From positions 1 through 25,838 of the forward strand of contig JAGZZN010000027.1 of the NCBI GenBank assembly GCA_018377375.1: a stretch of 25,838 bases of DNA. The letters are read 5' to 3'. The position numbers and the translations under genes were made by a program. Position 1 is the stretch's first letter, and every line of letters starts with the position of its first letter. This DNA is from Streptococcus parasanguinis (lineage in GTDB: Bacteria; Bacillota; Bacilli; Lactobacillales; Streptococcaceae). Under the pieces are notes generated by a model. It was not told the DNA's origin, did not search any database, and worked only from the letters and a program-made list of their open reading frames with translations. This document shows positions 1-6,110 of the stretch, piece after piece.

Positions 1-137
1 CGCTCAGTTGGAAGTGGGATTGGACCCGCAACTTGTGCACCTGTACGAGTAGCTGATTCTACGATTTTTGCAGCCGCTGTGTCAAGTGTACGGTGTTCGT
101 ATGCTTTCAAACGGATGCGGATTTTTTTGTTTGCCAT
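1..137 (-). CDS. rpsJ: 30S ribosomal protein S10, N-terminal part (runs off window)
   Basis: The reverse strand reads [20 protein letters not shown] and continues for 45 codons before the window edge, so the C-terminal half is missing. S10 is a small-subunit protein that also takes part in transcription antitermination with NusB. It is normally the first gene of the large S10 ribosomal operon, which should continue left of this window. An AAGGAG ribosome site lies a few bases upstream of the ATG at 137. The start is the family start. Identification is near certain. Confidence 0.97.
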
Positions 138-302
138 CTTTTTCTCCTTTTCGTCTATTTAAGATAATAGGCTAGCTCCACAAGAAAACCGACGCGCGTT
201 GCGTGGCAATGCAACCGAGCGTGTCGCAACCTCTTGCATCAAAGCTAATAGCTGTTTTTCACAGCACCATAGTAGTTTAACACAAACAAAGGCCCAATGC
301 AA
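138..302 (-). promoter_or_regulatory. rpsJ promoter and structured leader
   Basis: On the minus strand a -35 TTGCAT (297-302), a 17-base spacer and an extended -10 (TG-T-TAAACT, 274-279) make a good SigA promoter. The leader between it and rpsJ holds a hairpin at 191-225. Its outer arms are 191-197 and 219-225 with one mismatch, and its inner arms GTTGC/GCAAC are 198-202 and 211-215. The inner arm at 198-202 could instead pair with GCAAC at 226-230, so two folds compete. A ribosomal-protein autoregulatory leader is possible but not shown. Confidence 0.6.
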
Positions 303-386
303 GGGATTTGAGAAGATTTTTTTCGTTTTTTTAATGAAAGTGTTTTCGAAAAATTTAGAGTGCTAAAAAAGTTGCTCTTATATAGA

Positions 387-422
387 AAAAAGTTCTACTT
401 TTTTAGCTAAGTAGAACTTTTT
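387..422. terminator. Bidirectional terminator, left end of the accessory module
   Basis: Perfect 14-bp inverted repeat (387-400 and 409-422) with an 8-base loop and A/T tracts on both sides. On the minus strand it ends the secreted-protein operon just before the rpsJ promoter. It is nearly identical to the hairpin at 2653-2682. Confidence 0.85.
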
Positions 423-467
423 AACGTAAAGAGATACGCTGATTACATCCTTACATCTTTTCACTTT

Positions 468-848
468 TTATTTATTGATTTTCATGGCCGCTTTTATTTC
501 ACCAATTGTTGATGCAGTGCTTGTATCTTGGAATGATTTTAACTCTTTGTTTCCTCTCTCATCAATAGTTTCAACTGGATTACTATAATCATCCGTGGAA
601 CTCGTTGTAAATCCACCGGATTCATCAGCAATAATTACTTTACTATCAGGTAAATTACCAAAATAATCATTTATTTCTTTTTCTGATTTACCTCTTAAGA
701 GTTTTTTATAAATTTGTATTGTTTGGTTTTCCTTTTGATCGATTCCTGTTGATTCAGCAATGGCGTTTTTTTGTAATGCATACGATACAATCCCAATAGA
801 TAGAACTGTTGCTATTAGAGGTATGATTTTTTTAGTTTGATTAGCCAT
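468..848 (-). CDS. Small secreted protein of unknown function (126 aa)
   Basis: I do not recognise a family. The N-terminus has two lysines, then a hydrophobic stretch (about residues 8-25) and an A-I-A-E-like cleavage site near residue 31, so it is probably exported by Sec. The mature part is small, hydrophilic and rich in acidic residues and Ser/Thr. It has a central E-S-G-G-F segment and a C-terminal S-T-I-G-E-I-K motif. The ATG at 848 has an AGGTGA ribosome site 5-6 bases upstream. It starts 16 bases after the stop of the upstream secreted protein, so both are probably on one transcript from the peptide-gene promoter at 1612-1656. It is AT-rich compared with the housekeeping genes. A role as partner, immunity protein or effector is guesswork. 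Confidence 0.7.
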   Translation of the reverse strand: MANQTKKIIPLIATVLSIGIVSYALQKNAIAESTGIDQKENQTIQIYKKLLRGKSEKEINDYFGNLPDSKVIIADESGGFTTSSTDDYSNPVETIDERGNKELKSFQDTSTASTIGEIKAAMKINK

Positions 849-864
849 TTTTTCACCTACTTTC

Positions 865-1485
865 TTAAACAGGATTACTTACTTTATATCTTGAACCTGA
901 TCTAGGATTATATGTCTTGAAAAATGTTCCTTTTCGACTATCGACCGCAACATAACCGCCATCATTAACTACCACTGAGATTCCATATCCATCTTCTACC
1001 AAACCACTATCACCTTGAGCTTGCCAATAAAGGTAGTCTCCGCTTCCCCAGGAAGGTTTAAATCGTTCTTCCCCATAACGCCACCCCTTTGCATAGAAGG
1101 CATTTGATAGATATTCTTGGTTTGGGTATAAGACATGAACACGTGTTGGAATCCATGCTCCAAAAAATACCGTTCCTGATGAAGCAACTTCCATTTTCCC
1201 AGGAAACAACTGTGTAGCTAATAGTTGTTTATATTCAGCTACTGTCATGATTTGACCCTCGCTTGCGACCTGTTCTAATGGAAAATTTTTGCTCCCGTCT
1301 TTATTTACTATAATTCCTCCACCCGCAGTTGTTAAAACATATTGATCATCTTTCAAACCTTGAGTAACCTGCTCAATTTGTTCTCCTGTCATATATTCAT
1401 CTGCCTTGACACTATTTTTTCCAGCTATTAAGAATAAGCTTATAAACGCTATAACAATTATTATTTGCTTGAATTTTATCATCAT
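865..1485 (-). CDS. Secreted protein of unknown function (206 aa), putative effector of the peptide-signalling module
   Basis: Residues 1-28 form a signal peptide: charged M-M-I-K-F-K, a long Ile/Phe/Leu core and a V-K-A-D cleavage site. The mature protein has no cysteine. Its first part contains T-T-A-G-G-G-I and a T-V-A-E-Y-K segment. Its second half (about 105-206) is rich in Trp, Tyr and Gly and looks like a beta-rich domain. The proportions (leader, spacer, aromatic/glycine-rich end) recall some secreted antimicrobial proteins, but I see no match to lactococcin 972 or any other family. The ATG at 1485 has GAGGAG four bases upstream; ATG at 1482 in the same frame is equally likely. The gene begins 46 bases after the 16-codon peptide gene with no terminator between, so it should be induced with it. 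Confidence 0.75.
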   Translation of the reverse strand: MMIKFKQIIIVIAFISLFLIAGKNSVKADEYMTGEQIEQVTQGLKDDQYVLTTAGGGIIVNKDGSKNFPLEQVASEGQIMTVAEYKQLLATQLFPGKMEVASSGTVFFGAWIPTRVHVLYPNQEYLSNAFYAKGWRYGEERFKPSWGSGDYLYWQAQGDSGLVEDGYGISVVVNDGGYVAVDSRKGTFFKTYNPRSGSRYKVSNPV

Positions 1486-1531
1486 TTTTCTCCTCTAAAC
1501 GATTTCTACGGAATTATTTCTAATTCATTTG

Positions 1532-1582
1532 CTATTTACACCACCAACAAGTTTCAACAAATAATAGTATCAAATTAACCAT
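1532..1582 (-). CDS. ComS/XIP-like signal peptide precursor, 16 aa, ending in C-W-W-C-K
   Basis: The reverse strand encodes MVNLILLFVETCWWCK followed by TAG. A strong GGAGGG ribosome site lies 4 bases upstream of the ATG. A TATAAT box (1612-1617) and a GACA-N4-TGTC palindrome (1639-1656) are placed as in ComR-driven promoters. ComS precursors of the S. mutans and pyogenic type are 16-33 residues. They have a hydrophobic front half and a C-terminal active peptide (XIP) with adjacent tryptophans. This one has the same build: a hydrophobic front (residues 2-9), an acidic residue and then a WW pair. It lies directly after the ComR-like gene, as comS follows comR. The two cysteines around WW are unusual. 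The processing site and export are unknown. The identification comes from motif, position and promoter, not from a database match. Confidence 0.8.
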   Translation of the reverse strand: MVNLILLFVETCWWCK

Positions 1583-1611
1583 ATCACCCTCCATTTTCTT
1601 CTTTTGTGGTT

Positions 1612-1656
1612 ATTATAGAATCTTTAAACATAGTTTAACAGGACAAAAATGTCCTG
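1612..1656 (-). promoter_or_regulatory. ComR-type box and promoter of the peptide/secreted-protein operon
   Basis: Perfect inverted repeat CAGGACA-AAAA-TGTCCTG (arms 1639-1645 and 1650-1656) with the GACA-N4-TGTC core known from ComR boxes. Its centre lies about 33 bases upstream of the centre of TATAAT (1612-1617), near -42 relative to the expected start of transcription. The expected -35 position holds TGTTAA, a poor match. This is the expected picture for a promoter that needs an activator. The box begins 5 bases after the stop codon of the ComR-like gene. Confidence 0.8.
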
Positions 1657-1660
1657 CTAT

Positions 1661-2572
1661 TTATTTAATATCCTGTTGCCATTCCTGTTTTAGTTTTTTT
1701 AATAGCATATCTTCTTTAATCATTTCTGCAAAGTGTATAGCTGATTCGTAATACTCTTTAGCCTCTTTTTTATCATTCTTATAACTGAGATAATATTTCC
1801 ATTCAAACATATCTATCAAAGATTTTTTCTGATAGTCTTGAGTTAGTTCCATAATTTGAATTAACCTGTCCAATATTTCTCTAACCTTTTTATAATCACC
1901 TAATCTAAAAAATAACCCTAAGGCTAGAAAAAGTGTATCTCTCAATACAAATTGCTGATAGATTAATAATTCACCATCATCTACCAATAACCTTTGTACA
2001 ATTTGCGGTAACAATTGCCATCCTGGATTACAGTATATGTCATCATCGTGTATCATTATTATTAAAAGCAATTTAATCAACAAAAGATCATTTAAGGTAT
2101 ATGTATTCTTCTTTTTTAGTTGATCAAGATAATCCTCCAATAAATGATTTCCAAGTTCAATTAATTCACTTTCATTAACATCAGATATAGTGGTTAAGAT
2201 ATCAACAATCAATTGCTCCTCTTCAGGCAAATCTTCATAATAATTCTCATATATGATTTCGAAACGTTTTTCCTCTTCATAAATCTTTCTTTTATCCGAA
2301 TACGTCGTATTTCTTAATAATTGGTATTTTAAGTCTAAATATTCTTTTGGTAATTCTGTATAGTCTGGCATCAATGAAAATAAATTCATGTCTAGTCGTT
2401 CAGCTAAAAAATTTATCTTAGTTAATGTTGGTCTCGACAAGCCTGACTCTATTCGAGTTAATTGACGCACAGTCAACTCACTCTCATCCTGACACAACTC
2501 TTCTTTGGTCATTCCTTTTTGTTTTCTATATTTTTTCACAAGAGTTGCAAATTTTCGAAGATCTTCTACCAT
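1661..2572 (-). CDS. ComR-like (RRNPP family) peptide-responsive transcription regulator
   Basis: 303 aa from the ATG at 2572, which has AGGAAGG about 9 bases upstream; the in-frame ATG at 2581 would sit directly on that site. Residues about 5-65 are an XRE-type helix-turn-helix that includes E-L-T-V-R-Q-L-T-R-I-E. This block, the following P-x-E-Y-x-x-x-K region and an L-P-E-E-E segment agree closely with S. mutans ComR as I remember it. The rest is all-helical with a tetratricopeptide-like C-terminal region (K-K-E-A-K-E-Y-Y-E-S-A-I-H-F-A), where the family binds the imported peptide. Length matches ComR (about 300 aa). ComR regulators bind XIP in the cytoplasm, dimerise and activate promoters with a GACA-N4-TGTC box. 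Competence in the mitis group is normally run by ComCDE, so this copy more likely drives the adjacent secreted proteins, like the ScuR/SarF paralogues of S. salivarius. GC is low (17 of 60 bases in 1741-1800). Confidence 0.85.
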   Translation of the reverse strand: MVEDLRKFATLVKKYRKQKGMTKEELCQDESELTVRQLTRIESGLSRPTLTKINFLAERLDMNLFSLMPDYTELPKEYLDLKYQLLRNTTYSDKRKIYEEEKRFEIIYENYYEDLPEEEQLIVDILTTISDVNESELIELGNHLLEDYLDQLKKKNTYTLNDLLLIKLLLIIMIHDDDIYCNPGWQLLPQIVQRLLVDDGELLIYQQFVLRDTLFLALGLFFRLGDYKKVREILDRLIQIMELTQDYQKKSLIDMFEWKYYLSYKNDKKEAKEYYESAIHFAEMIKEDMLLKKLKQEWQQDIK

Positions 2573-2594
2573 AGTTATCATCCTTCCTGAATAC

Positions 2595-2623
2595 ATTATA
2601 CCCAATAACAAATTTGCTTACAA
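2595..2623 (-). promoter_or_regulatory. Promoter of the ComR-like gene
   Basis: -35 TTGTAA (2618-2623), 17-base spacer, -10 TATAAT (2595-2600) on the minus strand. It is a strong constitutive-looking promoter with a short leader to the ATG at 2572. No GACA/TGTC box is seen here, so the sensor itself does not look autoactivated. Confidence 0.75.
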
Positions 2624-2652
2624 CAATATCGATGCTCTATGAAATTTAATCA

Positions 2653-2682
2653 AAAAAGTTCTACTTTTCCGTAGAACTTTTT
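2653..2682. terminator. Terminator after the tgt / P-loop gene operon
   Basis: Perfect 12-bp inverted repeat (2653-2664 and 2671-2682) with a 6-base loop and flanking A/T tracts. Its right arm overlaps the stop codon of the P-loop gene. The 17 bases at 2652-2668 are identical to 386-402. Confidence 0.85.
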
Positions 2683-3301
2683 ATTCTTTTTCAATATGAA
2701 ACTGATCTTGTGATGTATTGACCAGGATATCCGCTTCACCTTCCATCGGTTGGTAGTACTGATGGTATTGTTCTCGCCTGATCTGATGAGTTCGATAGAT
2801 GAAGTCCATTTCTCGATTTCGTTGGGCGACGTCTCTGCTTAATCGTCTTTCTAGCTCCGTATGATCATCTGTGTAAAAACAAATGGTTTGATCAAACAAA
2901 GACTTGGGTAAAAAAGCCACTGACATCCCTTCTACGATGAGAATAGACTTGTTCCCAGATAATATGTGGCTTGGAGACCATGGCTGATCAATCGTTCGTA
3001 TATCCATTCCCGCTTGAAGGGCTTGAATATCTCGTTCTAGACTAGCCAATTCGTGAGCACTCGACAGACATGCGGTCACTTTTTGACCTGGGGAGTCTTT
3101 TGGTACAACCAATCCTCTTGGACTTCCAATAACATAGGGATCCGTCTCTAAAAGATTAACTTTCATGAGGTCCAATCGCTCACAGAGTGCTTTTGCAAAG
3201 GTTGTTTTCCCTGACCCTCCATGACCATAGATTCCAAGTGTTCGTAATTCTCCCGATTGTATCTTTTTTACTATGGAGTTTAGTAGTCTTTCACGATCCA
3301 T
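2681..3301 (-). CDS. P-loop NTPase of the uridine kinase/phosphoribulokinase type
   Basis: 206 aa. A Walker A motif G-H-G-G-S-G-K-T-T lies at residues 26-34. A second conserved region I-L-I-V-E-G-M-S-V-A (about 120) and an R-R-L-S-R-D arginine-rich segment (about 150) are as in uridine/pantothenate kinase-like nucleoside kinases. It is probably a cytoplasmic ATP-dependent kinase of a nucleoside or similar small molecule; the substrate cannot be read. I chose the ATG at 3301, which follows the tgt stop codon by one base (TAG-G-ATG). It has GGACGG about 10 bases upstream, so translation is likely coupled to tgt. An earlier ATG at 3334 lies inside tgt and lacks a ribosome site. Confidence 0.8.
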   Translation of the reverse strand: MDRERLLNSIVKKIQSGELRTLGIYGHGGSGKTTFAKALCERLDLMKVNLLETDPYVIGSPRGLVVPKDSPGQKVTACLSSAHELASLERDIQALQAGMDIRTIDQPWSPSHILSGNKSILIVEGMSVAFLPKSLFDQTICFYTDDHTELERRLSRDVAQRNREMDFIYRTHQIRREQYHQYYQPMEGEADILVNTSQDQFHIEKE

Positions 3302-3302
3302 C

Positions 3303-4445
3303 CTAGAAATTCCGTCCTGATTTGTTATAGCCATATTTTTCTACGAAATGCTCACGGAATTCTAAGAGATTGTCATCCATGATGGCTTGACGGACCTGCT
3401 TCATGAGGTTGATCAAGAAATACAAGTTGTGGTAGCTAGTCAAGCGAATACCGAAGGTTTCATCTGCCTTGAGGAGGTGGCGAAGATAAGCTCGGGTATA
3501 GTTTTTACAAGTGTAGCAATCACATTCAGGATCCAGCGGTGTAAAATCTTCTGCAAATTGCGCATTTTTTACTACCAGGCGTCCTTGACTGGTCATGCAG
3601 GTACCGTTTCGAGCAATCCGCGTTGGCAAGACACAGTCAAACATATCCACTCCACGAATAACCCCATCGATCAGGCTGTCTGGAGCTCCTACTCCCATGA
3701 GATAACGCGGCTTGTTCTCTGGTAAGAGCGGAGTTGTGAAATCAAGTACTGCATTCATCTCTTCATGGCTTTCCCCAACAGCTAATCCACCGATGGAATA
3801 ACCTGGAAAGTCCATGCTGACCAGATCCTGGGCGGACTGACGGCGCAAGTCTTCAAATCCAGCCCCTTGGACAATCCCGAAAAGACCTTGATCATGGGGA
3901 CGACGGTGAGCCTTAAGGCCACGTTCTGCCCAACGACTGGTCCGTTCGATTGATTTTTTCACATAATCATAAGGCTGATAGAACTGAGGGCATTCATCAA
4001 AGGACATCATGATGTCGCTCCCTAGATTGTTTTGGATGGAAATAGCCTTTTCTGGAGAAAGGAACATTTTCGAGCCGTTGAGGTGGTTTTTAAAGGTCAC
4101 CCCTTCTTCTGTGATATTGCGGCTATCCGCTAGTGAATAGACTTGGAAACCTCCACTATCTGTCAAAATGGGCTGATCCCAGTTCATGAACTGGTGCAAT
4201 CCTCCTGCTTTTGCGACCAAGTCATCTCCTGGACGAAGCCAGAGATGATAGGTGTTGGCCAAGATAATTCCGGAACCCATTTCCTTGAGTTCTTCTGGCG
4301 ATTGGGTCTTAACGGTTGCCTGAGTCCCTACAGGCATAAACATTGGGGTTGGGAAGGTCCCGTGAGGGGTGATAATTTCTCCCAGACGAGCACCTGTATG
4401 CTTTTCTTTTTTGATTAATCGATATTGAATCGGTGAATCTGTCAT
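3303..4445 (-). CDS. tgt: Queuine tRNA-ribosyltransferase (tRNA-guanine transglycosylase)
   Basis: 380 aa, the usual length. The enzyme exchanges guanine 34 in the anticodon of Asp, Asn, His and Tyr tRNAs for a queuosine precursor. Visible are the general acid/base aspartate in D-S-G-G-F (D96), the G-G-L-A-V-G-E substrate loop (219-225) and the nucleophile D270 in M-F-D-C. The zinc site is C308, C310, C313 and H339. The start at 4445 has a perfect GGAGGT ribosome site; the open frame extends 28 codons further upstream through the leader, but that part is not family sequence. It is the first gene of a two-gene operon with the P-loop kinase. Confidence 0.97.
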   Translation of the reverse strand: MTDSPIQYRLIKKEKHTGARLGEIITPHGTFPTPMFMPVGTQATVKTQSPEELKEMGSGIILANTYHLWLRPGDDLVAKAGGLHQFMNWDQPILTDSGGFQVYSLADSRNITEEGVTFKNHLNGSKMFLSPEKAISIQNNLGSDIMMSFDECPQFYQPYDYVKKSIERTSRWAERGLKAHRRPHDQGLFGIVQGAGFEDLRRQSAQDLVSMDFPGYSIGGLAVGESHEEMNAVLDFTTPLLPENKPRYLMGVGAPDSLIDGVIRGVDMFDCVLPTRIARNGTCMTSQGRLVVKNAQFAEDFTPLDPECDCYTCKNYTRAYLRHLLKADETFGIRLTSYHNLYFLINLMKQVRQAIMDDNLLEFREHFVEKYGYNKSGRNF

Positions 4446-4564
4446 GGTTACCTCCGTACTGGGAAAGACAGTCCCAGCCTTCTTATTCCTGTCACAGTTT
4501 TCCTGTGAGCACCTGTACGATTGTACCAAATTTTACCGGCTCTGTCACGGACTTATGTTATAAT
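4446..4564. promoter_or_regulatory. Divergent promoters for tgt (-) and the DUF975 gene (+)
   Basis: For tgt: -35 GTGACA (4543-4548), 17-base spacer, extended -10 TG-G-TACAAT (-10 at 4520-4525). For the plus-strand gene: extended -10 TG-T-TATAAT (-10 at 4559-4564). The two promoters lie back to back. The tgt leader contains two small hairpins (4492-4508 with TCACAG/CTGTGA; 4459-4477 with CTGGGA/TCCCAG) of unknown purpose. Confidence 0.65.
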
Positions 4565-4595
4565 AAAAAGTACTACTATGAAGAGAGTGTCATCT

Positions 4596-5465
4596 ATGAA
4601 CCTTAAATTGATTCGCCTCCGGGCACGTACCATGCAAGTCCAGCAACCGGGCTTAGCTATCCTTTTTGCCTTGCCGGTCCTGTTGACCATTCTTGCTAAC
4701 TTTCTCGTAAGTGGGCAAGATCTGATCGATCTACTACCGGATATGACCTTGCAGCAAGCAAGTGTCTACATGATCCAGCGGCAGCTCTTTCCTTCTGTCG
4801 TCTCCTTTGTCATCTCTATTTTAGTGGTCGGTGCAACTTTTAGCTATTTAGATACGATCAATCCCAAGATCGAACACCGAACACGCGTCTTAGATATCTT
4901 TAAACAAGATCGCTTTACCTCTGTATTTGCTACCTTGATCTTGAAGCAAGCCGTTCTCTTTTTATGGGGAGTCATCCTCTATGTGGGGAGCCTCATCAGT
5001 ACCTACGCCAGCATTCGATTTTTGGCGATCTACGATAAGGTGAGCAACCCAAGCACTTTGAGTGCTTCTAGTCCTGAATTCCAATCTCTCATGCAACAAA
5101 TGCCTCTGATGACTGCTGGTGTTGTGTTGGGCCTACTCGGCCTCCTCTTTTACCTGCCACAATACTACAGTCTCAGCCTGGTCGAATTGATCCTCTATGA
5201 GCAATTACGAGACGGCGACTACAAGGGAGCCTTTGGAGTCCTTCGCCAAAGTCGTGAAACCATGAAAGGGTTCCGCAGCAATCGCTTGGTGCTCGATCTA
5301 ACCTTGATTGGTTGGTACTTCCTGAATTACTTCACGCGCGATGTCATCGGCTTTTACACCATGCCTTACTTTATCAACTGCCAAATTGCCTTTTATGATC
5401 AAATCAAGCAGATTAAACAAGGGCCACGTCATTTTACAGGCCATCCAAGCCATGAAACTGAATAA
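4596..5465 (+). CDS. DUF975 family integral membrane protein
   Basis: 289 aa, with several hydrophobic membrane segments: about residues 20-40, 70-95, 120-145 and 180-205, and a shorter one near the C-terminus. Between them lie conserved hydrophilic loops such as L-D-I-F-K-Q-D-R-F and a region around G-D-Y-K-G-A-F-G-V-L that is typical of DUF975. The function of the family is unknown. Two start codons compete: ATG at 4578 lies only about 7 bases after the predicted start of transcription and has no ribosome site. ATG at 4596 follows a weak GAGAG and gives the basic M-N-L-K-L-I-R-L start, so I prefer it. The gene is monocistronic and ends at a strong terminator. Confidence 0.8.
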   Translation: MNLKLIRLRARTMQVQQPGLAILFALPVLLTILANFLVSGQDLIDLLPDMTLQQASVYMIQRQLFPSVVSFVISILVVGATFSYLDTINPKIEHRTRVLDIFKQDRFTSVFATLILKQAVLFLWGVILYVGSLISTYASIRFLAIYDKVSNPSTLSASSPEFQSLMQQMPLMTAGVVLGLLGLLFYLPQYYSLSLVELILYEQLRDGDYKGAFGVLRQSRETMKGFRSNRLVLDLTLIGWYFLNYFTRDVIGFYTMPYFINCQIAFYDQIKQIKQGPRHFTGHPSHETE

Positions 5466-5470
5466 GAGTA

Positions 5471-5504
5471 AGAAGAAAACCCCAGCAAGCTGGGGTTTTC
5501 TTCT
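5471..5504. terminator. Bidirectional terminator between convergent genes
   Basis: Perfect 16-bp inverted repeat (AGAAGAAAACCCCAGC and its complement) with a 2-base centre. A tracts and T tracts lie at the ends. It serves the DUF975 gene on the plus strand and the CoA-binding protein gene on the minus strand. Confidence 0.9.
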
Positions 5505-5523
5505 ATGATCAATTGTTTATCAT

Positions 5524-5976
5524 TTATAAACCGTATAGGGAGTCTCCTAAGATCAGTCGGGTGTGTTCCCGTTTGATACAGCGGTTCATGACGATATCTT
5601 CTCGTCCAGCTCCACGAAGGATTTCTTCTGCTTCTTGATTTTCCAGCTCCAATTGTGCCCAGAAAATGTTCGCATCCGTCTCAATAAAATCACGTGCCAC
5701 ATCTGGTAAAAACTCACTGCGTCGGTATACATCGACGATATCTACTGGGAAAGGAATCTCCTGCAAGCTAGCATACACCGTTTCTCCAAGAATCTGGCCA
5801 CCAGCTGCACGAGGGTTGACAGGAATAATCCGATAGCCCCGCTCTTGCATCTCTTTGCTGACACGATGACTGGTTGTGTCTTCACGATCAGATAATCCAA
5901 CTACAGCGATGATCTTGCTCGTTTCTAGGTAATGTTTGATAATGCCATCACTAGGATTGCGAAATGAATAAGCCAT
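5524..5976 (-). CDS. CoA-binding protein (YccU/COG1832 type)
   Basis: 150 aa with a Rossmann-like CoA-binding fold. The I-I-A-V-V-G-L-S segment (about residues 21-28) precedes the nucleotide loop. R-G-Y-R-I-I-P-V-N-P (about 45-55) and the V-D-I-V-D-V-Y-R-R strand (about 80) are characteristic. The family is related to the CoA-binding domain of succinyl-CoA synthetase; its physiological role is not established. The ATG at 5976 has AAAGGAG with good spacing, so the 44 extra upstream codons are leader. A promoter with -10 TATACT (6014-6019) precedes it. Confidence 0.85.
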   Translation of the reverse strand: MAYSFRNPSDGIIKHYLETSKIIAVVGLSDREDTTSHRVSKEMQERGYRIIPVNPRAAGGQILGETVYASLQEIPFPVDIVDVYRRSEFLPDVARDFIETDANIFWAQLELENQEAEEILRGAGREDIVMNRCIKREHTRLILGDSLYGL

Positions 5977-6053
5977 AAGAATCTCCTTTTGTATGCGTTT
6001 CCTTTCTTTAAATAGTATAACAATACGGAAGGCATTGCAAGTGTTTGTCATTA

Positions 6054-6089
6054 AAAGCGGTAGGAAACTAAAAAGTCTCCTACCGCTTT
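6054..6089 (-). terminator. polA terminator
   Basis: Perfect 12-bp inverted repeat (6054-6065 and 6078-6089) followed by CTTTT on the minus strand. It lies 22 bases after the polA stop codon. Confidence 0.85.
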
Positions 6090-6110
6090 CTATTTTGAAT
6101 AAACTCAATC

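Noticed and set aside
4446..4529. 28-codon N-terminal extension of Tgt
   Set aside because: It covers the tgt leader and -10 region. The ATG at 4445 has a perfect ribosome site and gives the standard 380-aa protein.
5977..6108. 44-codon extension of the CoA-binding protein
   Set aside because: It runs through the polA terminator hairpin and the promoter. The family start with AAAGGAG is at 5976.
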